Shown: one piece after another, positions 1 to 9,178 of the stretch
How positions within the stretch are numbered: position 1 is the first letter of the stretch
Layout of the letters: each line of letters opens with the position of its first letter
Notes under the pieces: model-generated
Told to the model about the DNA's origin: nothing
Databases searched by the model: none
Seen by the model: the letters and a program-made list of their open reading frames with translations, nothing else
Translations under genes and position numbers: made by a program
Source of the DNA: Nocardia miyunensis NBRC 108239
GTDB lineage: Bacteria > Actinomycetota > Actinomycetes > Mycobacteriales > Mycobacteriaceae
Direction of reading: 5' to 3'
Assembly: GCF_001613065.1 (NCBI RefSeq)
Contig: NZ_BDBQ01000034.1
Coordinates: 62,001-126,000, forward strand
Length of the DNA: 64,000 nt

Positions 1-75
1 ATCGAAGATCGGTGTCAGGCTCGTCGTCACCACGCCGCCCGTTCCGGTGCGGCAGTCGATCGGGAGGCGAGATCG

Positions 76-1005
76 ATGTTCCATTCCGTCCGGTTCCACC
101 GGGCCGCAGCCACTGTCGCGGTCGGCACGGCCCTGCTGTCGCTGTGCGCATGCGGCTCGGACCAGTCCGGTTCGTCCACGACCACAACCTCTGCCGCCGC
201 GCCGACGACGCCGGTAGCCGGCACCGAACTATCAGGCCGATTCGGCGCGCTGGAAAGCCGATTCGGTGCGCGCCTGGGGGTTTTCGCGCTGGACACCGGG
301 TCCGGACGCACCGTGGAGTACCGCGCCGACGAGCGGTTCGCATTCTGCTCCACGTTCAAGGCATTGGCAGCGGGCGCGATCCTGACCACCGCGAACAACG
401 CCGAACTGGATCGCCGGATCACCTACACCGCAACGGATCTCACCGCCTACGCGCCGATCACCCGCCAGCACGTGGCCGACGGGATGACGGTGCGGGATCT
501 CCTGGACGCCGCGGTGCGCTACAGCGACAACACCGCGGCCAATCTCCTGTTCGGGCTGATGGGCGGCCCCGCCGGTTTCCAACGCGACCTGCGGAATCTG
601 GGTGATCAGGTGACTCGGAGCGACCGTCTCGAACCCATGCTCAGCGACGCCACCCCCGGCGATCCGCGCGACACCAGCACACCCCGCGCCTTCGCCGCCG
701 ATCTGCGAACCTACGTCCTGGACGCCGCACTGCCCACAGACAATCGCGCACTGCTGGCCACGATGCTGCGCGCCAACACCACCGGTGCGGGTCTCATCCG
801 CGCCGGTGTCCCGGCCGATTGGGTGGTCGGCGACAAGACCGGCAACGGCGATTACGGCACCCGCAACGACATCGCCGTCCTGTGGCCACCCCATCGCGCC
901 CCGCTCGTCCTCGCCGTCATGTCCACCCGCCACGGCCACGACGACACCTACGACAACGCCCTCATCGCCCAGGCCGCGAACGCGGCGGTCACGGCATTGA
1001 GTTGA
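76..1005 (+). CDS. bla: Class A beta-lactamase, predicted lipoprotein
   Basis: Serine beta-lactamase that hydrolyses penicillins and cephalosporins at the cell surface. The 309-residue protein begins with a signal peptide ending in a lipobox-like LCAC, so Cys26 is the probable lipidation site. All class A motifs are visible: S92-T-F-K95 (Ambler 70-73), S150-D-N152 (130-132), E186 in the omega loop (166) and K254-T-G256 (234-236). The residue at the Ambler 170 position is Ser190 rather than the usual Asn, which could affect the deacylation water. It stands alone on the plus strand, followed by an exported metallo-hydrolase after about 40 bases. Class A enzymes are common in Nocardia (established); the substrate range cannot be read from the sequence. 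Confidence 0.93.
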   Translation: MFHSVRFHRAAATVAVGTALLSLCACGSDQSGSSTTTTSAAAPTTPVAGTELSGRFGALESRFGARLGVFALDTGSGRTVEYRADERFAFCSTFKALAAGAILTTANNAELDRRITYTATDLTAYAPITRQHVADGMTVRDLLDAAVRYSDNTAANLLFGLMGGPAGFQRDLRNLGDQVTRSDRLEPMLSDATPGDPRDTSTPRAFAADLRTYVLDAALPTDNRALLATMLRANTTGAGLIRAGVPADWVVGDKTGNGDYGTRNDIAVLWPPHRAPLVLAVMSTRHGHDDTYDNALIAQAANAAVTALS

Positions 1006-1046
1006 GACCAATCCTGCACGGACACAACAGAATCGAATCAGGACGA

Positions 1047-2018
1047 ATGAACGGAAATATTCCGCCACTGACGCGCCGAGGACTGTTCGGCGTAGCTGCG
1101 GGTGCCGCGGCGACGGTAGGCGGCGTGGCCTGCGGAACCGCCGAGGAGAACACCCGACGCGCACGACAGCTGACCGGGATCCGGCTGCGCTGGTGGGGCA
1201 ACAACAGCTGGGAGATCCGGATCTCCGCTCCCAGCGGCGACCGGACGGTGCTGATCGATCCATGGCTCACGAGGTTCCGCACCGGCACCTATACCCCCGC
1301 GGGCGCCGACCCGGCGACGCCGCTGTCGGTGGACACCGCCCTGATCGACCACTACGTGGACAGCGGCGAACTGCGCGCCGACCACATTCTGGTCACCCAC
1401 GGGCACTACGACCACATCACCGACGTCCCGTACCTGGCCCACCGCACCGGTGCCACGGTGATCGGCACCGAATCCCACCTGAATCTCCTGATCGCCCTCG
1501 GCGCCCCGCAGGACCAGTTGTCGATCGCGTCGGGCGGCGAGTACATCGACTGCGGCACTCACCAGATCCGGGTGCTGCGCTCCCTGCATTCCCAACTCGG
1601 TCCCCGTGCCCGCGTACCGTTCCCGGGCACGCGTCCGGCAGCCCCACCGCCGCGCCCTCGCACCATCGCGGATCTCGTCGAAGGCGGCACGCTCGCCTAC
1701 CAGATCGACGGTCCCGGCGGTTCGGTCCTGAACCTGGGCGGTTCGAACTACATCGAATCCGAACTGAGCACCCTGCGCCCCGACGTCCTGCTCCTGCCCG
1801 TCGGCGGTTCGAATGTGCACGATTACGTCCCGCGCCTCCTACATGCTCTGGGAAACCCGCCCCACATCCTCCCGACGCACTGGGACGATTTCGACCTCCC
1901 CCTGAGTCGGCCCGCGAAGGACACCGGCGGACTGGCCCCGCTCCGCAAGGCCGTCACCGCAGCCAGCCCCTCCAGCGCCTTCGTCGTCGTGGATCATCTT
2001 CAGACGTATCCCACCTGA
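1047..2018 (+). CDS. Exported metallo-beta-lactamase-fold hydrolase
   Basis: MBL-fold metal-dependent hydrolase of the UlaG/N-acyl-PE phospholipase D-like type. The ATG at 1047 gives 323 residues. The N-terminus carries twin arginines (R10-R11), a hydrophobic stretch and a GVAC lipobox (Cys29), so Tat export and lipidation are likely. The first metal motif is H118-G-H120-Y-D122-H123. Later GGSN and THWDDFD segments match the second half of this fold, where another histidine ligand is expected. A longer in-frame reading from 819 lies inside the beta-lactamase gene and is rejected because the signal sequence starts at 1047. The substrate is unknown. The fold does not by itself imply beta-lactam hydrolysis. 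Confidence 0.85.
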   Translation: MNGNIPPLTRRGLFGVAAGAAATVGGVACGTAEENTRRARQLTGIRLRWWGNNSWEIRISAPSGDRTVLIDPWLTRFRTGTYTPAGADPATPLSVDTALIDHYVDSGELRADHILVTHGHYDHITDVPYLAHRTGATVIGTESHLNLLIALGAPQDQLSIASGGEYIDCGTHQIRVLRSLHSQLGPRARVPFPGTRPAAPPPRPRTIADLVEGGTLAYQIDGPGGSVLNLGGSNYIESELSTLRPDVLLLPVGGSNVHDYVPRLLHALGNPPHILPTHWDDFDLPLSRPAKDTGGLAPLRKAVTAASPSSAFVVVDHLQTYPT

Positions 2019-2088
2019 TCGCCGCGGCTTCAACATGGAATTGTGGTCCAGCGGAACAACTCCGGCACTCTCGGTCGGGCTCCGCGGC

Positions 2089-2565
2089 TCATTCGTCCAC
2101 GTCCGATACGACCGGCTCGCAGCGCACCTCGAAATTGACCGAGTTGGCGATGAAACACATCTTGTGCGCGCGCTCGTGAAGGATCCGAGTCCGGTCGACG
2201 TGCTGGGATTCAGCTGTTCGTACCTGCGGACGCAACACCACTTCCGAGAAGTGACCGCCCCCATCGGCTGTTTCGACCATGGTCCCGGACGGACGATCGG
2301 TGTAATCCGTGACGACTATCCGCTCCTGCGCACACAGTGCGAGAAACCAGAGCATGTGACACTGCGACAGGCTGGCGACCAGAAGTTCCTCCGGATTCCA
2401 CCGCTCCGGAACACCCCGAAACGCGGGGTCGGCGGTACCGGGAATTACCGGCTTACCCAGCGCCGCGATATCGTGCGCACGCTCGTATTCCCGATATCCG
2501 CTGGTGCCCGTCCCGGTATTACCGGTCCAGGTCACATCCACTTCATAATGATGAGTCTTGGGCAC
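2089..2565 (-). CDS. OsmC-family peroxiredoxin-like protein
   Basis: OsmC/Ohr-family protein of 158 residues, a thiol-dependent peroxidase family that reduces organic hydroperoxides. The GTG at 2565 is chosen because a GAAAGAGAG ribosome-binding site precedes it and the product then starts PKTHHYEVDVTW, as OsmC proteins do. The first family cysteine lies in SLSQCHMLWFL and the second in AHKMCFIANS. The gene overlaps the end of the upstream acetyltransferase by 23 bases, so the two are probably translationally coupled. The longer reading upstream of the GTG is out-of-family sequence inside the acetyltransferase gene. Confidence 0.88.
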   Translation of the reverse strand: MPKTHHYEVDVTWTGNTGTGTSGYREYERAHDIAALGKPVIPGTADPAFRGVPERWNPEELLVASLSQCHMLWFLALCAQERIVVTDYTDRPSGTMVETADGGGHFSEVVLRPQVRTAESQHVDRTRILHERAHKMCFIANSVNFEVRCEPVVSDVDE

Positions 2566-3046
2566 TGCAATCTCTCTTTCTCGAGAACCTGGCCAGACGC
2601 ACCCGAAACCTTTCGACCCCGGGATACTTCTCGCCGAGCGAGGTGGCGGCGAATCCCGCGGCGAGGTAGAAGCCGAGGGATGCGGAGTCTGTTTCGGCCA
2701 CCAGATCCGAATCCGGATGGCGGGAACGGATCTCGGCCAGCAGCCGCCGCCCGATACCGGTGCCACGATGCGGCTCGGCCGTGGCGATGTGCCGGAGAGT
2801 TATTCCGGCGCGGTCTTGCGCGTATCCCGCCACACCGATCGGACGATCGTGCACGACCAGCGCGAGAAGTACTGCGCCGCAATCATTGCGGTAGCTCTCG
2901 CACGCAGCGGTGAGCCGGGAGCGATCACCGCCGATCGCAGCGAACAGAAGCTCGGCGACCGCGGGATCGTCCACATCGGCCGGGGGGATCCGGAGTGCCG
3001 GATCACCCGATGTCCGCGGCTGCCAGTTCGGCTTTGACGAGTGCAT
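2543..3046 (-). CDS. GNAT-family N-acetyltransferase
   Basis: Acetyltransferase of the GNAT superfamily, up to 167 residues. The acetyl-CoA loop is recognisable as EPHRGTGIGRRLL (Q/RxxGxG/A type), preceded by the beta-strand ITLRHIATA and followed by DLVAETDSASLGFYLAAGF, the usual C-terminal strand-helix. The ATG at 3046 overlaps the 3' end of recX by 44 bases. A later start is possible because the first 18 residues are not family-like. It sits between recX and osmC on one strand. Its substrate is unknown. Confidence 0.78.
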   Translation of the reverse strand: MHSSKPNWQPRTSGDPALRIPPADVDDPAVAELLFAAIGGDRSRLTAACESYRNDCGAVLLALVVHDRPIGVAGYAQDRAGITLRHIATAEPHRGTGIGRRLLAEIRSRHPDSDLVAETDSASLGFYLAAGFAATSLGEKYPGVERFRVRLARFSRKRDCSAQDSSL

Positions 3047-4364
3047 AGGCTCGGGACTGGTTGTAGCCGCGGCGGGCGAGCATGCCTACCAGGCGGCGGA
3101 TCAGCTTGTCGCGGTCCAGGTTTCGGGTCGCGGTTCGGAGTTTGCGTTGGATCAAGGCGATGGCCGCATCGTCGGAGTCGGTATCGGAGAGGGCGTTGCG
3201 AGCGGTGCGGACGGCGTCGTCGTCCGAAGCGTGGTGCTCATCGGCATCGGCGGTGCGGCGGCGACCGCCTGACGTGGTGTCGGCGGCGGAGAGGGAATCG
3301 TCCGATGCTGTGCGGCCGGGGAATTCGGTGCGACGCAGGGTTGATCCCGAGTGTTCCGGGCGTGGCGGGGCCGGGAGATCGGCCTCGGCGACTGCCGCCT
3401 TCACGACCGTGTAGGCGGTGGACGGGTCGTAGCCTTTGCGGGCCAGCATTCCCACGAGACGTCGAGTTGCCTTGTCGCGGTCCAGGTCCGCGGGGAGGGT
3501 GCGGAGCTTGCGATGGACCAGGTCGGCGGCGCGGGTCTGTTCGTCGTCGGCGCTGATGGATTCCAGGGCGGGAGCCGCGACGTCGGGGGCGACGCCTTTG
3601 CGGCGCAGTTCCTGGGCGAGCACCTTCTTGCCCTTACCGGAGTACGTGTGCCGCGAATGCACCCACTGCTCGGCGAATGCCGCATCGTCGATCAGCCCGA
3701 CGGCGGCGAGCCGATCCAGGGCACGCTCGGCGACCTCGGGCGCAAAGCCCTTGTCCGCCAACTTGTTCGCCAATTCGGCCCGGCTCCGAGCCCGATCGGT
3801 CAGCAGCCGCAGACACAGATCCTTTGCCTGTGCCTCGGTCCCCGCCGAGGTCTCCTGTTCGGACGCCTCCCCTCGCCGCGAACGGCGTCCTGAGCGCTCC
3901 GCCCCGGACCCCGGTACATCATCCGTGAATCGCCGCCCAGCGCCGGACTCGCTCCCCCTACGGCCCGACCGCCCCGGCGGGGCATCCATGGCCTCGGACA
4001 ACTCATCCGAATCCATTCCGCCGGAACAGTATTCGTGATCTCGCCTTGGGGCGGGGTCATCGATCGCACGCCAGGGCACCGGATCCCCGTCAGCCTGCTC
4101 GCTCGACTCACACCCCGTGGTGTTCGAACCGATCGGGCCACCATCGGAACGCCACAGCCCGGTGGCACTCTCCTCCCCCGCGCCGGACGACTTTCTGCGG
4201 ATCGGGCGGCGGTGTGGGCGAAAGGATTCCGTGGAATCGTCCGCGCGCGCACGCTCACCGGACTCGAGTTGTTCGAGCTGGCGGCGCAGGCGCTCCACCG
4301 CTTCGAGCCGAGTCGCGCCGGGGTCGCGGGCGGACCCGGACCCCGGCGGTTCCCGGTGCGGCAT
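3003..4364 (-). CDS. recX: RecX regulatory protein, enlarged with duplicated C-terminal repeat
   Basis: Inhibitor/modulator of RecA. The 453-residue product is far longer than usual for the family (about 150-200). Residues 1-175 are a charged, low-complexity extension. Residues 176-330 form the RecX core of helical repeats (KDLCLRLLTDRARSRAEL, then DDAAFAEQWVHSR, then RKLRTLPADLDRDK). A disordered linker covers about 331-390. A second copy of the last repeat follows at about 397-453 (RKLRTATRNLDRDK, LVGMLARRGYN), closely matching 278-330. The start lies only 3 bases after the recA stop, so the two genes are co-transcribed and probably coupled. Internal Met117 and Met126 are alternative starts that would remove most of the extension. 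Confidence 0.88.
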   Translation of the reverse strand: MPHREPPGSGSARDPGATRLEAVERLRRQLEQLESGERARADDSTESFRPHRRPIRRKSSGAGEESATGLWRSDGGPIGSNTTGCESSEQADGDPVPWRAIDDPAPRRDHEYCSGGMDSDELSEAMDAPPGRSGRRGSESGAGRRFTDDVPGSGAERSGRRSRRGEASEQETSAGTEAQAKDLCLRLLTDRARSRAELANKLADKGFAPEVAERALDRLAAVGLIDDAAFAEQWVHSRHTYSGKGKKVLAQELRRKGVAPDVAAPALESISADDEQTRAADLVHRKLRTLPADLDRDKATRRLVGMLARKGYDPSTAYTVVKAAVAEADLPAPPRPEHSGSTLRRTEFPGRTASDDSLSAADTTSGGRRRTADADEHHASDDDAVRTARNALSDTDSDDAAIALIQRKLRTATRNLDRDKLIRRLVGMLARRGYNQSRAYALVKAELAAADIG

Positions 4365-4367
4365 CGG

Positions 4368-5411
4368 TTAGAAGTCGACGGGCGCCTCGGCACCCGCGTC
4401 TGCGGTGACATCGGCACCGATGCCGAGCTTCTCCTTGATCTTCTTCTCGATCTCGTTGCGCACGTCGACGTTCTCCAACAGGAACTTGCGCGCGTTCTCC
4501 TTGCCCTGGCCGAGCTGATCGCCCTCGTAGGTGTACCAGGAGCCGGACTTGCGGATGAATCCGTGCTCGACACCCATATCGATGATCGAGCCCTCCTTGG
4601 AGATGCCCACACCGTAGAGAATGTCGAACTCGGCCTGCTTGAACGGCGGGGCCACCTTGTTCTTGACGACCTTGACGCGAGTGCGGTTGCCGACCGCGTC
4701 GGTACCGTCCTTGAGCGTCTCGATCCGGCGGATGTCCAGGCGCACCGAGGCGTAGAACTTCAGTGCCTTACCACCGGTGGTGGTCTCGGGCGAGCCGAAC
4801 ATGACGCCGATCTTCTCGCGCAGCTGGTTGATGAAGATGGCGGTGGTGCCGGAGTTGTTGAGCGCGCTGGTCATCTTGCGCAGCGCCTGGCTCATCAGAC
4901 GGGCCTGCAGACCGACGTGGCTGTCGCCCATCTCGCCCTCGATCTCGGCGCGGGGCACCAGCGCGGCCACCGAGTCGATGACGATGATGTCCAGCGCACC
5001 GGAACGCACGAGCATATCGGCGATTTCGAGTGCCTGCTCACCGGTGTCGGGCTGGGAGACCAGCAGCGCGTCGGTGTCCACACCCAGCTTGCGGGCGTAA
5101 TCCGGATCCATGGCGTGCTCGGCGTCGATCATGGCCGCGACGCCGCCGTTGGCCTGGGCATTGGCGATCGCGTGCATGGCGAGCGTGGTCTTACCGGAGG
5201 ATTCCGGACCGTAGATCTCGATGATGCGACCGCGCGGCAGACCGCCCAAGCCCAGGGCGACGTCCAGCGCGATCGATCCCGTCGGAATGACCGAGATGGG
5301 CTGGCGCGCCTCCTCCCCGAGGCGCATCACCGCGCCCTTGCCGAAGCTCTTCTCGACCTGGGCCAGGGCCAGCTCGAGTGCCTTGTCGCGATCGTAGGCC
5401 TGTGGTGCCAT
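4368..5411 (-). CDS. recA: Recombinase A
   Basis: DNA strand-exchange protein and LexA co-protease. The ATG at 5411 follows an AAGGGG ribosome-binding site and gives 347 residues, the normal size. The Walker A loop GPESSGKTT and the L2-region [20 protein letters not shown] are intact. There is no intein, in contrast to the recA of Mycobacterium tuberculosis. The longer reading that starts at 5480 covers the untranslated leader. A perfect SOS box lies upstream at 5501-5514, so the gene is expected to be damage-inducible. recX follows immediately. Confidence 0.98.
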   Translation of the reverse strand: MAPQAYDRDKALELALAQVEKSFGKGAVMRLGEEARQPISVIPTGSIALDVALGLGGLPRGRIIEIYGPESSGKTTLAMHAIANAQANGGVAAMIDAEHAMDPDYARKLGVDTDALLVSQPDTGEQALEIADMLVRSGALDIIVIDSVAALVPRAEIEGEMGDSHVGLQARLMSQALRKMTSALNNSGTTAIFINQLREKIGVMFGSPETTTGGKALKFYASVRLDIRRIETLKDGTDAVGNRTRVKVVKNKVAPPFKQAEFDILYGVGISKEGSIIDMGVEHGFIRKSGSWYTYEGDQLGQGKENARKFLLENVDVRNEIEKKIKEKLGIGADVTADAGAEAPVDF

Positions 5412-5500
5412 CGTCTGGTTCCCCTTCTCACGGGTGATCGTTGTGTGGTTGGCGCCCACAGTAGAGGGCGGCACCGACAAGTTCTGCCGCCAAGCTTAGA

Positions 5501-5514
5501 CGAACACGTGTTCG
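5501..5514. promoter_or_regulatory. LexA/SOS box of recA
   Basis: CGAACACGTGTTCG is a perfect palindrome and matches the Gram-positive/actinobacterial SOS-box pattern CGAAC-N4-GTTCG. It lies 90 bases upstream of the recA start. Confidence 0.88.
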
Positions 5515-5525
5515 AGGCAAGCGAC

Positions 5526-5607
5526 ACGCCTGACCACACCGAACCCATCTCCTCGGGCAGCACCCGTGACGCCTGACCACACCGAACCCATCTCCTCGGG
5601 CAGCACC
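5526..5607. repeat. Tandem direct repeat between recA promoter and Lrp-type gene
   Basis: A 39-base unit beginning ACGCCTGACCACACC occurs twice without mismatch (5526-5564 and 5569-5607), separated by four bases, giving a period of 43. It lies between the recA SOS box and the 3' end of the Lrp/AsnC gene. Function unknown; it may be a simple slippage duplication. Confidence 0.9.
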
Positions 5608-5618
5608 GCCCGACCAGC

Positions 5619-6689
5619 TCAGGCCCTCCGCTCCGGCGGCACCACCGCGATACGGTCCGCGCCCATCAGCGCCTGCGCCTGCTTGAACACCCGCAGCGAG
5701 GGAGTCACCTCGACATCGGTGATGCCGTCGAGCGACCCCAGCCGCTCGGTGACGTACCGGTACAGATGCGCGGTGTCGCGGCAGACGATCGAGGCGATCA
5801 GATTGGTCGCGCCGGTGGTGGCGGCGGCGAACGCCGTCTCGGGGAAGGCGGCGACGGCGGTGCCCACCGCGTGCAGATCGGCCGGACGGGTCCGCAACCA
5901 CAGCGAGGCGCGCACCGCGTATCCCATCCGCTCGATCGCGAAGTCCAGATCGAAATACAGCACTCCGGCCTCCACCAGCTCGGCCATCCGCCGCGCGGCC
6001 CGGGTCGGACTCCAGCCGGTCTCGGCGGCGATCCGGGCGTACGACGCGCGCCCGTCACGGCCCAGCAGTGTCAGCATCGCCTCGTCGTCCGCCGACAGAT
6101 CCATCGGCTCGTCCGGTCCCGCCGGATCGGCGATCGACCGGGTCGAGGAGCCCAGCGCCGCCCGCTGTTCGGCGGTGAGCAGACCACCGAAACGCGGCCA
6201 CTCCTCGTCGAGCGGGAACCGGTGGATGATCTCGTACGCGTTCAACCGCGTAACCTGGCTGGCTTGAGGAAGGATGTTGAGCAGCAACGCATCTCGCTGC
6301 TCCGCGGTGCGCGGACGACTCACGCACGTCACCTCCGAACCGGTCGCCAGCAAGGCCACCCAGCTGACATCGGGCAGCCGCGCCAGCGATTCGGCCAGCC
6401 GCAGCGCCTTGTCCGGAGTCGAGCCCAGCCGCAGCATCCACCGGGTGCTGCCCAGCGGCACCGCGTTCACCAGACCGGAGATGTGCAGGATGCCGCGCCC
6501 GCGCAGGGAACGATAGCGCCGCGCGACGGTCTGCTCGGAAACGCCCAGCACCGCACCGAGTTTCGCGAACGGGATGCGCGGATCGGTCACCAGGCCGTGC
6601 ACGACCTGCCGGTCGAGCAGGTCGAGTACGGAGGATTCGCGCACTCCATCGACGATCACGAGGGGATTCCCATGCTGCTGGTCGGTCAT
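5619..6689 (-). CDS. Lrp/AsnC-family transcriptional regulator, double-unit
   Basis: A 356-residue protein made of two Lrp-like halves. The N-terminal helix-turn-helix is VSEQTVARRYRSLRGRGIL. A second one reads DGRASYARIAAETGWSPTRAARR. Each is followed by a segment resembling the ligand-binding RAM domain (MLRLGSTPDKALRLAESLARLPDVSWVALL and ASLWLRTRPADLHAVGTAVAAF). Tandem Lrp proteins of this length are known in actinobacteria. The start MTDQQHGN at 6689 follows a GGGGA ribosome-binding site; an ATG at 6716 would add nine residues. Ligand and targets are unknown. Confidence 0.85.
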   Translation of the reverse strand: MTDQQHGNPLVIVDGVRESSVLDLLDRQVVHGLVTDPRIPFAKLGAVLGVSEQTVARRYRSLRGRGILHISGLVNAVPLGSTRWMLRLGSTPDKALRLAESLARLPDVSWVALLATGSEVTCVSRPRTAEQRDALLLNILPQASQVTRLNAYEIIHRFPLDEEWPRFGGLLTAEQRAALGSSTRSIADPAGPDEPMDLSADDEAMLTLLGRDGRASYARIAAETGWSPTRAARRMAELVEAGVLYFDLDFAIERMGYAVRASLWLRTRPADLHAVGTAVAAFPETAFAAATTGATNLIASIVCRDTAHLYRYVTERLGSLDGITDVEVTPSLRVFKQAQALMGADRIAVVPPERRA

Positions 6690-6788
6690 CGGGTGGAATT
6701 CCCCAGTATGCCGCACTTGCGCATCGATATCGTTCGCGTCCCGATATCGATGACGACCGTCACCGCCGGACGACGGTCACCAGATTGA

Positions 6789-7670
6789 TCAGCGATGCGC
6801 TGACGTGCCCCTGCCCGGCTCGACCACCGGCAGCGGCCGACCAGCGGCGCGCAGACAGTCCGCCAGCTCGGTACGCTCGGCATCCCAGCCGCGCTCGGAG
6901 AACCACTGTGCCGCATCGGATCTCGGCTCGTTGTAGATCAGCCGCGCCCAATCGCTCCCGGCCTCGTCACCGGCCTGCTCGGACTCGGTCAGCTCGGTGT
7001 AGGACTCCCGGGGCAGCGGCGTCATCTGCTCGATGGCGGCGCGACTGCCCGCCGCACTGGCCGAATCGAGTGTGCTGAACAGCTGATCCTGCGCGTCCGG
7101 GGTGATGTAGATCAGCAGCCCCTCCACCAGCCAGGCGGTTGGCGCCGACGGGTCGAAACCGTTGCCCCGCAAGGCATCGAGCCATTCGTCCCGCAGATCC
7201 ACCGCGACCTCGCGGCGATCGGCGAGCGGTTTGATTCCGGCGTCGGCCAACGTCCCGCGTTTGAAGTCCAGCACCTGCGGCCGATCGAGTTCGTAGACCA
7301 CCGCGCCCTCGAGGCAGGCCAGCCGATAGGCGCGGGCGTCGAGCCCCGCCGCCAGGATCACCACCTGCGCGACGCCCGCTTCCCGCGCGGTCCGCAGGTA
7401 ATCGTCGAAATACCTTGTCCGCCCAGCGATGTGGGCGCGGAAGGACGTCCCGAAATCCGGCGACCGCAGGATGTGGTCGCGAGTGAGTTCGGGATCGGGA
7501 TCGGCCAGCAGCGCCCATTCCCCGCCCGCGGCCCGCAGGAACAGCCCGGCCAGCGGATCGACCGCGAGCGGCTCGTCGTCCTGTCCGGCCAGCGTCCGCG
7601 CGGCCGCCACGAACAGCGCGGTCGACCCGACACCAGTGGTGACATCCCAGTCATCCGAATCACTTCGCAT
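6789..7670 (-). CDS. SAM-dependent methyltransferase, TIGR00027/leucine carboxyl methyltransferase-like
   Basis: Class I S-adenosylmethionine methyltransferase of the large actinobacterial family typified by mycobacterial proteins beginning R-x-D-x-D-x-W-D. Here the start is MRSDSDDWDVTTGVGSTAL, which is why 7670 is preferred over a GTG at 7679. Motif I is VVILAAGLDARAYRL, motif II is VYELDRPQVLDFK, and ALWLVEGLLIY-like sequence (TAWLVEGLLIYI) is the expected later motif. The product has 293 residues. The acceptor is unknown for nearly all members. It lies upstream of the Lrp gene on the same strand with about 100 bases between them. Confidence 0.87.
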   Translation of the reverse strand: MRSDSDDWDVTTGVGSTALFVAAARTLAGQDDEPLAVDPLAGLFLRAAGGEWALLADPDPELTRDHILRSPDFGTSFRAHIAGRTRYFDDYLRTAREAGVAQVVILAAGLDARAYRLACLEGAVVYELDRPQVLDFKRGTLADAGIKPLADRREVAVDLRDEWLDALRGNGFDPSAPTAWLVEGLLIYITPDAQDQLFSTLDSASAAGSRAAIEQMTPLPRESYTELTESEQAGDEAGSDWARLIYNEPRSDAAQWFSERGWDAERTELADCLRAAGRPLPVVEPGRGTSAHR

Positions 7671-7805
7671 GCCGGTCACGCTATCGACGGGTCACCGGAA
7701 TCGGCACCCATCACGCACCGCTCCGCGAGTTTCCTCCATGACGGACAGACTCAGCGATAGTTTCCGCCATGGACAGCCACCACGAAGCCGGGTCATGCAA
7801 CCCGC

Positions 7806-8576
7806 TCACGTCGCGGGTCGAAGTGCGGAGCGGGTGCGCAGGTGGAAAGCGACGAGCCCGAGGAGTGTGCTCGCGGCGAACCAGGCCAGTTGCACGGCGA
7901 AGCCCGCGAATGGCGTGGTGTCGGAGAAACCTGCGGCGGTGGACGCCTGCATCGCCCCGTAGGAAGGTAGCCAGCGCACGAGCCCGCTGTCCGCCCCGAC
8001 GCTGGCGATGGGGTTCTGCACGGCCATGTCGAGGCAGCTGATCATCGCGATGGCGAACATGCCCTCGACCTCGCGGTGCAGCAGCGCGCCGAGAGCGACA
8101 CCCAGTGCCCCATAGGTCATCGCCGCGCCGAACAGCGCCGCGGCGAGCAGGACGGGCTGCCGGGGCGACCAGTAGCAGCAGATGATCGCCGTGGCGTACA
8201 CGGACACCACCACCGAGGCCAACACCAGGCAGGCGATCTTCGCCATCCCCAGCGCGACCCGGGGGTACCCGGCCATGGACAGCCGCCGGTCGAATACTCC
8301 GCTGCTGAAAGTCGCCGCGAACATCATGAACCCGACGATCAGCGTGACCGCCATCAGCGCGGCGCTGATCTGGGCGAGCTGATTGCCGTTGGCGTGCACG
8401 ACCAGACCGGTGTCCCGGAGCCGGAACGGTACCTCGATGCCGGTGATGGCCACGCGCGCCAAAGTCACCAGTACGGGGACGAAAGCGGCCACCAACAGCA
8501 TGGCGAACCGGTTGCGCGCGTGCTCGATGAGGCCGTAGCGGGTGGCGATCAGGAACAGCCGGAAACCGTTGCTCAT
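7806..8576 (-). CDS. ABC-2 type transporter permease
   Basis: Membrane subunit of an ABC exporter, 256 residues with about six hydrophobic segments (for example LLVAAFVPVLVTLARVAI, ISAALMAVTLIVGFMMFAA, IACLVLASVVVSVYATAII). The ATG at 8576 overlaps the stop of the ATPase gene as ATGA, so translation is coupled. Cargo is unknown. The pair lies beside the terpenoid island but is transcribed away from it. Confidence 0.85.
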   Translation of the reverse strand: MSNGFRLFLIATRYGLIEHARNRFAMLLVAAFVPVLVTLARVAITGIEVPFRLRDTGLVVHANGNQLAQISAALMAVTLIVGFMMFAATFSSGVFDRRLSMAGYPRVALGMAKIACLVLASVVVSVYATAIICCYWSPRQPVLLAAALFGAAMTYGALGVALGALLHREVEGMFAIAMISCLDMAVQNPIASVGADSGLVRWLPSYGAMQASTAAGFSDTTPFAGFAVQLAWFAASTLLGLVAFHLRTRSALRPAT

Positions 8577-9178
8577 GCCACCGTTTCCTGTCTGTCGTGC
8601 AGGATCCCGTCGTGCAACCGCCACACCTGATCCAGCTTGTCGGTGTCGTGGGCCAGATGCGAGACGACCAGGACCGACCGGCCGGTGTCCCGGAACTGCG
8701 AGACCAGATCCCAGAAACGCAGATACGTCTCCCAGTCGAACCCCTGGTACGGCTCGTCGAGCAACAGAACCTGCGGGTCGTGCATCACCGCCAGGGTGAG
8801 GTTGAGCTTCTGCCGGGTGCCGCCGCTGAGCGTCCCGACCCGCTCATCGACGTACTCGGACAGACGCAAGGTCTCCATGGTCTCCTCGGCCCGCCGCAGG
8901 TCCGGGATCGCATAGGCCGCGGCGAAGAAATCGAGGTGCTGGCGAACCGTGAACGCGTCGTTGAGGACCACTTGCTGCGGGCAGTAACCGAACCTGCCAC
9001 GGTGGCGGACCACTCCCCGGTCCGGTCGCAGCCCGCCCGAGAGGACTTGCAGCAACGTGGATTTGCCGACCCCGTTCTCGCCGACGATTCCCACCAGCGC
9101 TCCCGCCGGCAAGGTGAAGCCGATGCCCCGCAGCACCGACCGCCTGCCGTACGAGTGGTGGACGTCCCGCACTTCCAT
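8573..9178 (-). CDS. ABC transporter ATP-binding protein
   Basis: A 201-residue nucleotide-binding domain: Walker A GENGVGKST, Q-loop GYCPQQ, signature LSGGTRQKLN, Walker B VLLLDEP and switch His in VVSHLAHD. It partners the permease encoded directly downstream with a 4-base overlap. The short length and ABC-2 partner indicate a drug-, lipid- or metabolite-exporter of the DrrA/CcmA type. Confidence 0.92.
   Translation of the reverse strand: MEVRDVHHSYGRRSVLRGIGFTLPAGALVGIVGENGVGKSTLLQVLSGGLRPDRGVVRHRGRFGYCPQQVVLNDAFTVRQHLDFFAAAYAIPDLRRAEETMETLRLSEYVDERVGTLSGGTRQKLNLTLAVMHDPQVLLLDEPYQGFDWETYLRFWDLVSQFRDTGRSVLVVSHLAHDTDKLDQVWRLHDGILHDRQETVA

Noticed and set aside
4368..5411. Intein in RecA
   Set aside because: The protein is 347 residues and continuous across all motifs.
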